In this document: positions 20,506 through 32,401 of the stretch, piece after piece | Numbering within the stretch: the first letter of the stretch is position 1 | Layout of the letters: each line of letters begins with the position of its first letter | DNA from: Zea mays | Lineage: Eukaryota > Streptophyta > Magnoliopsida > Poales > Poaceae | Length of the DNA stretch: 64,000 bases | Reading direction: 5' to 3' | NCBI RefSeq assembly: GCF_902167145.1 | Contig: NC_050096.1 | Coordinates: 182,315,825-182,379,824, forward strand | Translations under genes and position numbers: made by a program | The notes under the pieces: model-generated | What the model was told of the DNA's origin: nothing | Databases searched by the model: none | The model's input: the letters and a program-made list of their open reading frames with translations, nothing else

Positions 20506-23500
20506 TCAATCCAAGTTCCGCGAATCTAAGACATTTAGCTCACTACGCAGCCTGCAAAAGGTCTTCTCATCTAGAGGCTTGGTAAAGATATCGGCTAGCT
20601 GGTTCTCGGTGCTAACATGAAACACTTCGATATCTCCCTTTTGCTGGTGGTCTCTCAAAAAGTGATGCCGGATGTCTATGTGCTTTGTGCGGCTGTGCTC
20701 AACAGGATTTTCCGCCATGCGGATAGCACTCTCATTATCACATAGGAGTGGGACTCTGCTCAGATTGTAGCCAAAGTCCCTGAGGGTTTGCCTCATCCAA
20801 AGTAGTTGCGCGCAACACTGTCCTGCGGCAACATACTCGGCCTCAGCGGTGGATAGGGCAACGGAGGTTTGTTTCTTAGAGTTCCATGACACCAGGGACC
20901 TTCCTAAGAATTGGCACGTCCCCGATGTACTCTTCCTATCGACCTTACATCCAGCATAATCGGAGTCTGAATATCCAATCAAGTTAAAGGTAGACCTCTT
21001 TGGATACCAGAGCCCGAAGCAAGGCGTAGCAACTAAATATCTAAGGATTCGCTTTACTGCCACTAAGTGACACACCTTAGGATCGGATTGAAATCTAGCA
21101 CACATGCATACGCTAAGCATAATATCCGGTCTACTAGCACATAAGTAAAGTAATGACCCTATCATTGACCGGTATGCTTTTTGATCAACAGATTTACCTC
21201 CTTTGTTGAGGTCGGTGTGTCCGTCGGTCCCCATCGGTGTCTTTGCGGGCTTGGCGTCCTTCATCCCAAACCGCTTCAGCAGATCTTGCGTGTACTTCGT
21301 TTGGGAGATGAAGGTGCCGTCCTTGAGTTGCTTCACTTGGAACCCAAGGAAATAGTTCAACTCGCCCATCATTGACATCTCGAATTTCTGCGTCATCACC
21401 CTGCTAAACTCTTCACAAGACTTTTTATTAGTAGAGCCAAATATTATGTCATCGACATAAATTTGGCACACAAACAAATCACCGTCACATGTCTTAGTGA
21501 AAAGAGTTGGATCGGCTTTCCCAACCTTGAAAGCATTAGAAATTAAGAAATCTCTAAGGCATTCATACCATGCTCTTGGGGCTTGCTTAAGTTCATAGAG
21601 CGCCTTAGAGAGCTTACACACGTGGTCGGGGTACCGTTCATCCTCGAAGCCAGGGGGTTGCTCCACGTACACCTCCTCCTTTATTGGCCCGTTGAGGAAA
21701 GCGCTCTTCACATCCATTTGGAACAACCTGAAAGAATGGTGAGCGGCATATGCTAGCAAGATACGAATGGACTCTAGCCTAGCCACAGGAGCAAAAGTCT
21801 CCTCAAAGTCCAAACCTGCGACTTGGGCATAACCTTTTGCCACAAGTCGAGCCTTGTTCCTCGTCACCACCCGTGCTCGTCCTGTTTGTTGCGGAACACC
21901 CACTTGGTTCCCACAATATTTTGCTTGGGACGAGGCACCAATGTCCAAACTTCATTCCTCTTGAAGTTGTTGAGCTCCTCTTGCATGGCCAACACCCAGT
22001 CCGGATCTAGCAAGGCCTCTTCTACCCTGAAAGGCTCAATAGAAGAGACAAAGGAGTAATGTTCACAAAAATTAACTAATCGAGACCGAGTAGTTACTCC
22101 CTTGCTAATATCACCAAGAATTTGGTCGACGGGATGATCCCTTTGAATCATCGCTCGAACTTGGGTTGGAGGTGCCGGTTGCGCTTCTTCCTCCATCACA
22201 TGATCATCTTGTGCTCCCCCTTGATCACACGCCTCCAGTTGATGAACCTGTTCATCGTCTTGTGTTGGGGGATGCACCATAGTTGAGGAAGAAGGTTGAT
22301 CTTGCTCCAAGTGTTCCTGTGGTCGCACATCACCAATCGCCATGGTGCGCATAGCGGCCGTTGGAACATCTTCTTCATCTACATCATCAAGATCAACAGC
22401 TTGCTCTCTTGGAGAGCCATTAGTCTCATCAAATACAACGTCGCTAGAGACTTCAACCAAACCCGATGATTTGTTGAAGACTCTATACGCCTTTGTATTA
22501 GAGTCATAACCTAACAAAAACACTTCTACAGCTTTGGGAGCAAACTTAGAATTTCTACCTTTCTTCACTAGAATGTAGCACTTGCTCCCAAATACACGAA
22601 AGTAAGATACATTGGGTTTGTTACCGGTTAGTAGCTCATACGACGTCTTCTTGAGGAGGCGATGAAGGTAGACCCTGTTGATGGCGTGGCAAGCCTTGTT
22701 CACGGCTTCCGTCCAAAAGCACTCGGGGGTCTTGAATTCTCCAAGCATCGTCCTTGCCATGTCGATTAGCGTCCTGTTCTTCCTCTCTACCACACCATTT
22801 TGCTGTGGTGTGTAGGGAGCGGAGAACTCGTGCTTGATTCCTTCCTCCTCAAGGAATTCCTCCACTTGAAGGTTCTTGAACTCGGACCCGTTGTCGCTCC
22901 TTATCTTCTTCACCTTGAGCTCAATCTCATTTTGAGCCCTCCTGAGGAAGCGCTTGAGGGTCCCTTGGGTTTCAGACTTATCCTGCAAAAAGAACACCCA
23001 AGTGAAGCGGGAAAAGTCATCAACAATAACTAGACTATACTTACTTCCTCCTATGCTCAGATAGGCGACGGGTCCGAAGAGGTCCATATGCAGCAGCTCC
23101 AAAGGTCTTGAAGTGGTCATCACATTCTTGCTGTGATGCACTCCTCCCACTTGTTTACCTGCTTGACAAGCTGCACAAGGTCTATCTTTTTCGAATTGCA
23201 CGTTAGTCAAACCTATCACATGTTCTCCCTTTAGAAGCTTGTGAAGGTTCTTCATCCCCACATGTGCTAAGCGGCGATGCCACAGCCAGCCCATGCTAGT
23301 CTTAGCTATTAAGCATGCATCTAGACCGGCCTCTTCTTTTGCAAAATCAACTAGATAAAGTTTGCCGTCTAATACACCCTTAAAAGCTAGTGAACCATCA
23401 CTTCTTCTAAAGACAGACACATCTACATTTGTAAATAGACAGTTATATCCCATATTGCATAATTGACTAACCAATAGCAAATTATATCCAAGAGACTCTA

Positions 23501-23711
23501 CTAAAAACACATTAGAGATAGAGTGCTCATTAGAAATTGCAATTTTACCTAACCCTTTTACCTTGCCTTGATTCCCATCACCGAATATAATTGAATCTTG
23601 GGAATCCTTATTCTTGACGTAGGAGGAGAACATCTTCTTCTCCCCCGTCATATGGTTTGTGCATCCGCTGTCGATAATCCAGCTTGAACCCCCGGATGCA
23701 TAAACCTGCAA
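20506..23711 (-). pseudogene. Opie-like Sirevirus pol, one frameshift
   Basis: The order is protease (WIIDSGCTNHMTG near 23675), GAG-pre-integrase with an H-H-C-C zinc site (WHRRLAHVG ... CAACQAGK, 23290-23160), integrase core with D-D-E (MDLFGP near 23085, IRSDNGSEF near 22890, QQNGVVERK near 22790), reverse transcriptase with YVDDIIFGS near 21450, and RNase H (YSDSDYAGC near 20960, STAEAEY near 20850). A one-base loss near 21866-21872, seen against the intact homologue at 61736-61750, shifts the frame at the start of reverse transcriptase. The motif usually reading LYGLKQAP is LYELKQAP. Apart from this the coding sequence is open, which agrees with a young copy. Confidence 0.9.
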
Positions 23712-23718
23712 GGCAAAT

Positions 23719-26094
23719 TTAGGCTTGGGACTTAGGTACCCAACTCATGTTGGGTCCTACAAGGTTAGTGCAAATATCCTTAGGAACCCAAATGCAAGTT
23801 TTGTCTCCCTTGCATTTTGCCCCTAACTTCCTAGCAACAATTTTCTTATCCTTTCTACAAATAGCAAAGGAAGCATTTAAAGCACAATAAATTGTAGAAG
23901 GTTCATTCACTACTTTCCTAGGAGCAGGAATAATATTCTTTCTAGGCATAGCATTTTTCCTAGACATATTTCTACCATGCATAAAGGAAGAATTAGAAGC
24001 AAACATGGCGTGAGAGTTAAAATCATCATATGCATTATAACTCCTATAAGCATTTCTAGTTTGTCTCCTATCATGATATATAAAAGCATGATTCCTTTTA
24101 GTACTAGTAGCCATAGGAGCCTTCCCTTTCTCCTTGGCGGGAATGGGAGCCTTATGGCTTGTTAAGTTCTTGGCTTCCCTCTTGAAGCCAAGTCCATCCT
24201 TAATTGAGGGGTGTCTACCGATCGTGTAGGCATCCCTTGCAAATTTTAGTTTATCAAAATCACTTTTGCTAGTCTCAAGTTGGGCATTAAGACTAGCTAC
24301 CTCTTCATTTAATTTAGAAATGCAAGTTAGGTGTTCATTATAAGCATCAATGTTAATATCTTTACATCTAGTGCATGCTACAACATTTTCTACACAAGAG
24401 GTGGATTTACTAGCAATCTCTAACTTAGCATTCAAATCATCATTAATGCTCCTTAATTTAGAAATTGTATCATGGCAAGAAGATAATTCACAAGAAAGCG
24501 TTTCATTTCTTTTAACTTCTAGAGCATGAGATCTTTGAGCTTCTACAAATTTATCATGCTCTTCATACAATAAATCCTCTTGTTTCTCTAAGAGTTTATC
24601 CTTCTCATTCAATGCATCAATGAGTTCATTTATCTTATCTATCTTAGATCTATCTAAGCCCTTGAACAAGCATGAATAGTCTATGTCATCATCATCACTA
24701 GACTCATTATCACTAGAGGAAACATAAGTGGTGTCTCGAGTACTCACCTTCTTCTCCCTTGCCATAAGGCATGTGTGACGCTCGTTGGGGAAGAGAGACG
24801 ACTTGTTGAAGGCGGTGGCGGCGAGTCCTTCATTGTCGGAGTCAGAGGAGGAGCAGTCCAAATCCCATTCCTTTCCGATGTGTGCTTCGCCCTTGGCCTT
24901 CTTGTAATGCTTCTTCTTCTCCCTTTTGTCCCCTTTTTCCTGGTCACTTTCATTATCGGGACAGTTAGCAATGAAATGACCAATCTTACCACATTTGAAG
25001 CATGAGCGCTTCTCCTTTGTCTTGGTCTTGCTTGGCTGTCCCTTGCGACCTTTAAGCGCCGTCTTGAAGCGCTTAATGATGAGGGCCATCTCCTCATTAT
25101 TTAGCCCGGCCGCCTCAACTTGCGCTACCTTGCTTGGTAGCGCCTCCTTGCTCCTTGTTGCCTTGAGAGCAATGGGTTGAGGCTCATGAATAGGACCGTT
25201 CAACGCGTCGTCCACGTATCTTGCCTCCTTGATCATCATTCGCCCGCTTACGAACTTCCCAAGAACTTCTTCGGGCGACATTTTGGTGTACCTGGGATTC
25301 TCACGAATATTATTCACCAAATGAGGATCAAGAACGGTAAAGGACCTTAGCATTAGGCGGACGACGTCGTGGTCCGTCCATCGCGTGCTTCCATAGCTCC
25401 TTATCTTGTTGACAAGGGTTTTGAGCCGGTTGTATGTTTGGGTTGGCTCCTCCCCCCTTATCATAGCAAATCTCCCAAGTTCGCCCTCCACCAACTCCAT
25501 CTTGGTGAGCATGGTGACGTCGTTGCCCTCGTGAGAGATCTTGAGGGTGTCCCATATCTGCTTGGCATTGTCCAAGCCGCTCACCTTATTGTATTCTTCC
25601 CTGCACAAAGATGCTAAGAGAACAGTAGTGGCTTGTGCATTTCTATGGATTTGTTCATTTATAAGCATAGGACTATCCGAGCTATCAAATTTCATTCCAT
25701 TCTCTACAATCTCCCATATGCTTGGATGGAGAGAGAATAAGTGACTACGCATTTTGTGACTCCAAAATTCGTAGTCCTCCCCATCGAAGTGTGGAGGTTT
25801 GCCAAGAGGAATGGAAAGCAAATGCGAATTCGAATTATGTGGAATACGAGAATAATCAAATGAAAAGTTCGAATTGACCGTCTTCCTGTAGTCGTTGTCG
25901 TCGTCCTTTTGGGAAGAAGAAGATTCGTCGCTGTCGTAGTAGACAATCTCCTTGATGCGCCTTGTCTTCTTCTTTTTCCCATCTTTTCGTCTATGGCCCG
26001 AGCCCGAGTCGTTGGACTTGTCATCCTTTGGCTCGTTGACGAAGGACTCCTTCTCCTTGTCGTTGATCACGATTCCCTTCCCCTTAGGATCCAT
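23719..26094 (-). CDS. Opie-like Sirevirus gag polyprotein
   Basis: This is an uninterrupted 791-residue frame from the ATG ending at 26094. It shows a charged lysine/serine-rich N-terminus, the UBN2-type gag domain (about residues 95-290), a CCHC zinc knuckle (CFKCGKIGHFIANC, about residues 364-377), a basic stretch, and a long charged coiled-coil region (about 480-640). It ends WVPKSQA. pol follows in a different frame after the stop, so pol expression would need frameshifting or another device. Sirevirus gags are unusually long, and this length fits. The start is 51 bp downstream of the primer-binding site at 26130-26144. Confidence 0.92.
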   Translation of the reverse strand: MDPKGKGIVINDKEKESFVNEPKDDKSNDSGSGHRRKDGKKKKTRRIKEIVYYDSDESSSSQKDDDNDYRKTVNSNFSFDYSRIPHNSNSHLLSIPLGKPPHFDGEDYEFWSHKMRSHLFSLHPSIWEIVENGMKFDSSDSPMLINEQIHRNAQATTVLLASLCREEYNKVSGLDNAKQIWDTLKISHEGNDVTMLTKMELVEGELGRFAMIRGEEPTQTYNRLKTLVNKIRSYGSTRWTDHDVVRLMLRSFTVLDPHLVNNIRENPRYTKMSPEEVLGKFVSGRMMIKEARYVDDALNGPIHEPQPIALKATRSKEALPSKVAQVEAAGLNNEEMALIIKRFKTALKGRKGQPSKTKTKEKRSCFKCGKIGHFIANCPDNESDQEKGDKREKKKHYKKAKGEAHIGKEWDLDCSSSDSDNEGLAATAFNKSSLFPNERHTCLMAREKKVSTRDTTYVSSSDNESSDDDDIDYSCLFKGLDRSKIDKINELIDALNEKDKLLEKQEDLLYEEHDKFVEAQRSHALEVKRNETLSCELSSCHDTISKLRSINDDLNAKLEIASKSTSCVENVVACTRCKDINIDAYNEHLTCISKLNEEVASLNAQLETSKSDFDKLKFARDAYTIGRHPSIKDGLGFKREAKNLTSHKAPIPAKEKGKAPMATSTKRNHAFIYHDRRQTRNAYRSYNAYDDFNSHAMFASNSSFMHGRNMSRKNAMPRKNIIPAPRKVVNEPSTIYCALNASFAICRKDKKIVARKLGAKCKGDKTCIWVPKDICTNLVGPNMSWVPKSQA

Positions 26095-26129
26095 CTCTTC
26101 GGGCGGTTAGTCCCTTTCTTGAAGAGAAC

Positions 26130-26144
26130 GGCTCTGATACCAAT
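26130..26144 (-). other. Primer-binding site of Opie-like element
   Basis: The minus strand reads ATTGGTATCAGAGCC directly after the LTR end, a perfect initiator-Met-tRNA type primer site. Confidence 0.92.
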
Positions 26145-27398
26145 TGAGAGCACCTAGAGGGGGGGTGAATAGGTGATCCTGTAAAACTTAAACTTATAGC
26201 CACAAAACTTTGATTAAGCGTTAGCACAGTTAATGCCAAGTGGCTAGAGAGGAGTCAAAACACAATAACCACAAGAATTCAATCACAGAGATGACACGGT
26301 GGTTATCCCGTGGTTCGGCCAAGTACACAACTTGCCTACTCCACGTTGTGGCGTCCCAACGGACGAGAGTTGCACTCAACTCCTCTCAAGTGATCCAATG
26401 ATCAACTTGAATACCACGGTGTTCTTGCTTTTCTTTTCTCAATCCCGTTTGCGAGGAATCTCCACAGCTTGGAGCCTCTCGCCCTTACAAAAGATGTTCA
26501 CAGAGAATCACGGAGCAAGGGAGGGATTAGCAACTCACACACGACACAAAGATCACAGCGAATACGCACACACAAGACCCAGACTTGAGCTCAAGAGACT
26601 AGCACACTAGAACGGAGCTCAAATCACTAGAATGTCGAACAAGTGCGCAAGATTGATGTGTGAGTGATCAAGAGTGCTCAAGGAATGCTTGGTGTTGTCC
26701 TCCATGCTCTTAGGGGTCCTTTTTATAGCCCCAAGGCAGCTAAGAGCCGTTGAGAACAAATCTGGAAGGCCATCCTTGCCTTCTGTCGTCGGGCGCACCG
26801 GACAGTCCGGTGCACACCGGACACTGTCCGGTGCCCGATTTCTTTCCTTAAACAGCCCAGTCGACCGTTGCCGACCGTTGCAGATCTGGCGCACCAGACA
26901 TGTCCGGTGCACACCGGACAGTCCGGTGCCCCCTCCCGACCGTTGGCCCGGCCACGTGTCCCGCGCAGATCGCGAGGCCGACCGTTGGCTCGGCCGACCG
27001 TTGGCTCACCGGACAGTCCGGTGTACACCGGACAGTCCGGTGAATTATAGCCGTACGCCGTCGGCGAATTCCCGAGAGCGGCCACTTCGCGCCGAGTCAG
27101 CCTGGCGCACCGGACACTGTCCGGTGCACCACCGGACAGTCCGGTGTGCCAGACCGAGCAGAGTCTTGGCTGTACACAGCCAAGTCTTTGCACCTTTCTT
27201 CTTTTCTTTTTCTTTCTGTTTCTAACACTTAGACAAGTATATTAGAACACAAAACCAATGTACTGAGGCTTAGAAACATACCTTTACTTGTGATTTGCAC
27301 TTTGTTCATCCATGGGCATAGATTCACATTTAAGCACTTGTGTTTGCATCCAATCACCAAAATACTTAGAAATGGCCCAAAGGCACATTTCCCTTTCA
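26145..27398 (-). repeat. LTR2 (central, 5' LTR of the gag-pol unit)
   Basis: This LTR is 1254 bp. As it lies directly upstream of the primer site and gag, it is the promoter for the nearly intact unit. Its TATA box (CTATAAAAAGG, minus) is at about 26717-26729. On its outer side, instead of host DNA, it is followed at 27399 by the polypurine tract and 3' end of a further internal region, so it serves as an LTR shared by two tandem units. Confidence 0.92.
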
Positions 27399-28490
27399 AT
27401 CTCCCCCTTTTTGGTGATTTATGCCAACACAACATAAAGTAACTCGAACAAGTGCAAAATCACTTCAAATAAAACAAAAATCTATTTTGATTCATTTTTG
27501 GCATATATGGATCATCCTTTGCCACCACTTGGTTTGTTTTTGCAAATCAAACTCAAATCTCTATCTCTAAGTCAAACACACATGATGAAGCATAAAGAGA
27601 GTCATTCCAAAAGAGATTGATCAAAGATTTCAAAAACTCCCCCTAATTCCCATAATCAATACTTCTCCCCACAAGAAGCCAACTTTTGACAAAAGAGACA
27701 ATGCAAGAGTTTTGAACAACCAAAAGCTCTATTCTACTATTTTCAAAATCTCTCAAGTGGTAGCTGATCCATTTATTGCTTTGGCCTTTATTTTCTCCCC
27801 CTTTGGCATCAAGCACCAAAATGGGATCAATCTTGGCCCTCGAACCCCATTGCCTCACCAAAATCTTCAATTAAGAGCAAATGGCAATAAGAGTTCATGA
27901 GATGGACTTGGAATAAGTTACCCTCTCATCGGAGTGCAGTGGAAGTCTTTCACGGTCCAAGTCCACCTTTTCCCTTTCAATTCTCCTTCGAGACTAAATC
28001 AAGCAAACTCAAGCATATGGTTAGTCTCAAAGGGTCAAGTTGTAACACAACTCCCCCTAAACATGTGCATCACTTTGCAACGGACTTGTGAGGTCCAGGG
28101 AGTGTCTGTACAACTTGAGCACCATAATAAGCAACAAAATGCAGAATGAACATGATCAAGGCATAAACACATGTATGCTACAATTCAATCCAAGTTCCGC
28201 GAATCTAAGACATTTAGCTCACTACGCAGCCTGCAAAAGGTCTTCTCATCTAGAGGCTTGGTAAAGATATCGGCTAGCTGGTTCTCGGTGCTAACATGAA
28301 ACACTTCGATATCTCCCTTTTGCTGGTGGTCTCTCAAAAAGTGATGCCGGATGTCTATGTGCTTTGTGCGGCTGTGCTCAACAGGATTTTCCGCCATGCG
28401 GATAGCACTCTCATTATCACATAGGAGTGGGACTCTGCTCAGATTGTAGCCAAAGTCCCTGAGGGTTTGCCTCATCCAAAGTAGTTGCGC
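27399..28490 (-). pseudogene. Second, truncated copy of Sirevirus internal 3' end
   Basis: This is a near-identical copy of 19720-20815, containing the multi-polypurine region and the last part of RNase H (about 28185-28475, with [20 protein letters not shown] and [10 protein letters not shown]). It breaks off at GCGCGCAACACTGTCC, where the sequence continues as LTR rather than as pol. Only the last 96 or so residues of pol remain. Confidence 0.92.
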
Positions 28491-29035
28491 GCAACACTGT
28501 CCGGTGCCCGATTTCTTTCCTTAAACAGCCCAGTCGACCATTGCCGACCGTTGCAGATCTGGCGCACCGGACATGTCCGGTGCACACCGGACAGTCCGGT
28601 GCCCCCTCCCGACCGTTGGCCCGGCCACGTGTCCCGCGCAGATCGTGCGGCCGACCGTTGGCTCACCGGACAGTCCGGTGCACACCGGACAGTCCGGTGA
28701 ATTATAGCCGTACGCCGTCGGCGAATTCCCGAGAGCGGCCACTTCGCGCCGAGTCAGCCTGGCGCACCGGACACTGTCCGGTGTGCCAGACCGAGCAGAG
28801 TCTTGGCTGTACACAGCCAAGTCTTTGCACCTTTCTTCTTTTCTTTTTCTTTCTGTTTCTAACACTTAGACAAGTATATTAGTACACAAAACCAATGTAC
28901 TGAGGCTTAGAAACATACCTTTACTTGTGATTTGCACTTTGTTCATCCATGGGCATAGATTCACATTTAAGCACTTGTGTTTGCATCCAATCACCAAAAT
29001 ACTTAGAAATGGCCCAAAGGCACATTTCCCTTTCA
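28488..29035 (-). repeat. LTR3, partial outer LTR of the array
   Basis: About 545 bp of the LTR remain, from the ACACTGTCC junction to the terminal TGAAAGGGAAATG on the minus strand. Compared with LTR1 and LTR2 it has also lost short segments between neighbouring palindromes (near 28648-28655 and near 28768-28775). It borders the CCACT duplication at 29036-29040. Confidence 0.9.
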
Positions 29036-29477
29036 CCACTGGCAACTGCTCTTCTGGCACACGCAAGCACTTCTTCAACCGAGACACATGAAAAACATCA
29101 TGCGCTGCGGACAGATTCTCTGGCACGCTGAGCTGATAGGCCACTTCTCCACGCCTTGAGAGAATTTGGTATGGACCAATGTAGCGGGGTGCTAGCTTGC
29201 CTTTGACTCCGAACCTTCTGACTCCTCTGATCGGTGACACTTTCAGATAGACAAAGTCTCCGACTTCGAAACTCAGCTCTCTTCTTCTTGTGTCTGCATA
29301 GCTTCGCTGTCTTGACTGCGCTATCTTTAGATTCTCTCGGACCATCTTGATGTTCTCTTCAGCTTCAAGTAGAATGTCTGGCCCAAACACCTGCTTTTCT
29401 CCAGGCTGATCCCATTGCAACGGAGTTCTACAACTCCTTCCATAAAGCGCCTGAAATGGTGACATCTTCAAACTGGC
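29036..29477 (-). pseudogene. Tekay-like integrase C-terminal part
   Basis: Translation runs MSPFQALYGRSCRTPLQWDQ and later GDFVYLKVSPIRGVRRF, RYIGPYQILSR and HDVFHVSRLKKCLR, the usual C-terminal part of Gypsy integrase. It is separated from the main pol frame by the in-frame TAG at 29478-29480 and is cut at 29036-29040 by the Sirevirus array; the chromodomain continues at 18461. Confidence 0.88.
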
Positions 29478-31994
29478 CTAGTAACTGTTGTTATAGGAGA
29501 ACTCTGCATAAGGCAATCGCTTGTCCCATCCGGACCGATCTTGCAACGCACAGGCTCTCAACATGTCTTCAAGTATTTGATTGGTTCTTTCGGTCTGACC
29601 ATCTGTCTGCGGATGATAAGCTGAACTGAAATTCAGATGTGTGCCCAAGGCTTCATGCAACTGCTGCCAGAAATGAGAGGTGAACTGCGTTCCTCTGTCT
29701 GACACTATCTTCTTTGGCACACCATGAAGACAAACGATCCGAGACATATACAACTCTGCCAATACTGCACTGCTATAGTTGGTCTTGACGGGTATGAAGT
29801 GGGCTGACTTGGTCAAGCGGTCCACTACTACCCAAATGGAATCGTAGCCGGCTCGAGTGCGAGACAATCCGACTATGAAATCCATACCGATATCATCCCA
29901 TTTCCACTGAGGGATCTGCAATGGTTGCAACAATCCAGCTGGTCTCTGGTGCTCTGCCTTGATTCGTCGACAACTATCACACATAGCCACATGCTCTGCG
30001 ATTTCCCTCTTCATTCCATACCACCAGAATTTATTCTTCAGATCCTGATACATCTTCTCACTACCAGGGTGAATCAAATAGGCTGTCTCATGAGCTTCCT
30101 TGAGAATCAACTCCCGAATAGACTGGACATTGGGAACACATAAGCGATCTTTGAACCATATCACGCTTTCTGCATCTTCCTGAAAATCTTTGCCTCTGCC
30201 ATCTAGAATCAGTCGCCAGATCTCACTGATCTTCTCATCATTCTTCTGTGCTTCTTTGATTTCCCGCTCCAGGGTAGGTTCCAACTCAACTGTGACTCCT
30301 CGCGAATTGTTCAGAAATCCGAGGCTCAACCTGTCAAACTCATTGGCCAACTCATAAGGCATCGGACGAGCGACCATCAGATTGACCTGACTCTTCTTGC
30401 TCAAAGCATCTGCCACTACGTTCGCTTTACCTGGATGGTAGTGAATCTCCAACTCATAGTCTTTGATCAACTCTAACCATCTTCGTTGCCTCATATTCAA
30501 CTCTGACTGAGTGAATATGTACTTCAGACTCTTGTGGTCTGTGTAAACATCGCATTTCTGTCCATACAGATAGTGCCTCCATGTCTTCAGTGCGTGAACT
30601 ACGGCTACCAACTCTAGATCATGGATTGGGTAATTCTTCTCATGAACCTTCAGCTGTCGGGACGAGTAAGCCACCACTCTTCCCTCTTGCATCAACACAC
30701 ATCCCAAACCTGTGTAGCAAGCATCACAATACACCGAGAAGGGCTTATGCACATCAGGTAAGACTAAGACAGGCGCTGTAGTCAACTTCTCTTTCAGCGC
30801 TTCAAAGGCCTCTTGACATTTCTGGGTCCACTTGAACTCAACTTTGTTGCCTAGCAACGCTATCATTGGTTTCACAATCTTCGAAAACCCTTCAATGAAT
30901 CGCCGATAGTATCCGACCATTCCAATGAAACTCTTGATTCCTCGAGCATCTGTTGGCGCTTTCCAGTTCAGAATGTCTGCCACTTTCTTCGGATCCACAG
31001 CCAATCCTTCTTTGTTGATTATGTGACCCAAGAACAGGACTTCATTGATCCAGAATTCACATTTGCTCAACTTTGCGTACAACTGGTGCTCTCGCAATCT
31101 CTGCAATACCATCCTCAAATGATCTACATGCTCTTCTTCGCTTTGAGAATAAATCAGAATGTCATCAATGAATACCACCACAAACTTATCGAGATAGTCC
31201 ATGAATACACTGTTCATCAGATTCATGAAAAAGGCTGGCGCATTGGTCAAACCAAAAGACATCACTGTGAACTCATACAAACCATACTTGGTAATGAATG
31301 CCGTCTTCGGAATATCCGAAGGTCGGATCCTGAGCTGATGATAACCTGACCTCAAATCAATCTTGGAGAACACACTGGCTCCTCTCAACTGGTCGAATAG
31401 ATCTTCTATCCTGGGCAAAGGGTACTTGTTCTTGATCGTGACTTCATTCAAAGCTCGATAATCGATACACATCCTTTTGGTGCCATCTTTCTTCTCCACA
31501 AACAAGACAGGAGCGGCCCAAGGCGAGGTGCTTGGCCGGATGTAACCTTTCTCTGACAGCTCATCAATCTGCTTCTTAAGTTCAACCAACTCTGGTCCGG
31601 ATATTCTGTAAGCTCTCTTAAAGATAATGGCGGTTCCAGGAAAAAGCTCTATGGCAAACTCAACTTTCCGCTCTGGTGGCATACCCGGTAAGTCCTTTGG
31701 AAACACATCTGGGAACTCAGACACAATCTTGATACTCTCAATTGGGTCTGCTTCACTGCTATCGACAGCCATCTGATAACAACTTCCTTTCTTCGGCTCA
31801 GGCGGGACTAACTCGGTCACCACTTCCTCTCCTAGTGGGGACACCAACTTGATTGTCCTCTTATCACAACTGATAACTGCCTGATACTTATCTAGCCAAT
31901 TCATCCCTAGGATGACATCTATTCCCTGAGTACCCATTACTATAAGGTTGGCGGGAAACGCTATCCCCTTACTTCCACACATACATTCAAACAA
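29478..31994 (-). pseudogene. Tekay-like pol: protease end, RT, RNase H, integrase
   Basis: The open frame of 838 codons contains the end of protease ([10 protein letters not shown]), reverse transcriptase with [11 protein letters not shown] at about residues 274-284, RNase H ([27 protein letters not shown]), an integrase zinc site (H-x-H and C-D-S-C near residue 668), and the D, D, E residues (GMDFI near 702, VSDRG near 763, DGQTERTNQ near 799). It is the central part of a Tekay/Del polyprotein. The true frame enters from upstream by a one-base frameshift near 31970 and ends at a TAG that replaces a glutamine codon of a conserved [10 protein letters not shown] segment. The enzyme motifs are intact. 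Confidence 0.9.
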
Positions 31995-32401
31995 ATGCTA
32001 TCGGCTCGAATTCTACCACCGGCTGAGTCAATTTGAATGGGGGTTGACATGGTAGTAATTGGAAGATTATGTGCTTCTACCCATGATGCAGTAGTGAAAG
32101 AATGCATTGCTCCAGTATCAAATAACACTTCTGCAATATGGGAGTCGACTGGGAACATACCTACTATCATGCCGGGGGTCTCCTGAACTGCTTCAGCCTC
32201 CAAGTGGTTCAGTCTTCCATGATTGTAGCGCGGCTGAGAGCGGTTGCCTGCTCCAGGCTGAGGCACGTTCTGCTTTGCTGGGGCATTGGGGCCTAATTGC
32301 TGCTGGGCTGCCTTCTTCGGACATTGCATCACCCAATGGCCTTGCTCTCCACAGTGGAAACATGCCCTGTTTCCAACTTGAGCTGGTGCTGCCTGATTGC
32401 T
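31961..32401 (-). pseudogene. Tekay-like nucleocapsid zinc knuckle and protease
   Basis: Directly after the gag stop, the same frame continues with a CCHC knuckle (CFHCGEQGHWVMQC near 32330-32370) and an aspartic protease motif VLFDTGAMHSF near 32090-32125. It then goes out of frame near 31970 and stops at 31961. In related elements this is one continuous gag-pol polyprotein. Confidence 0.88.

Larger units (their letters stand above)
18462..29035 (-). mobile_element. Opie-like Sirevirus array with three LTRs
   Basis: The array is bounded by perfect CCACT duplications (18457-18461 and 29036-29040). On the minus strand it reads: partial LTR3, a second copy of the 3' internal end, LTR2, primer site, gag, pol, 3' internal region, LTR1. 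LTR1 (18462-19719) and LTR2 (26145-27398) differ at about four visible substitutions plus a G-run length, so the element is young. The extra internal copy (27399 to about 28490) matches 19720 to about 20815 almost perfectly and then joins LTR3 at a shared ACACTGTCC. A tandem LTR-internal-LTR-internal-LTR array that lost its middle by microhomology deletion explains this. Confidence 0.9.
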
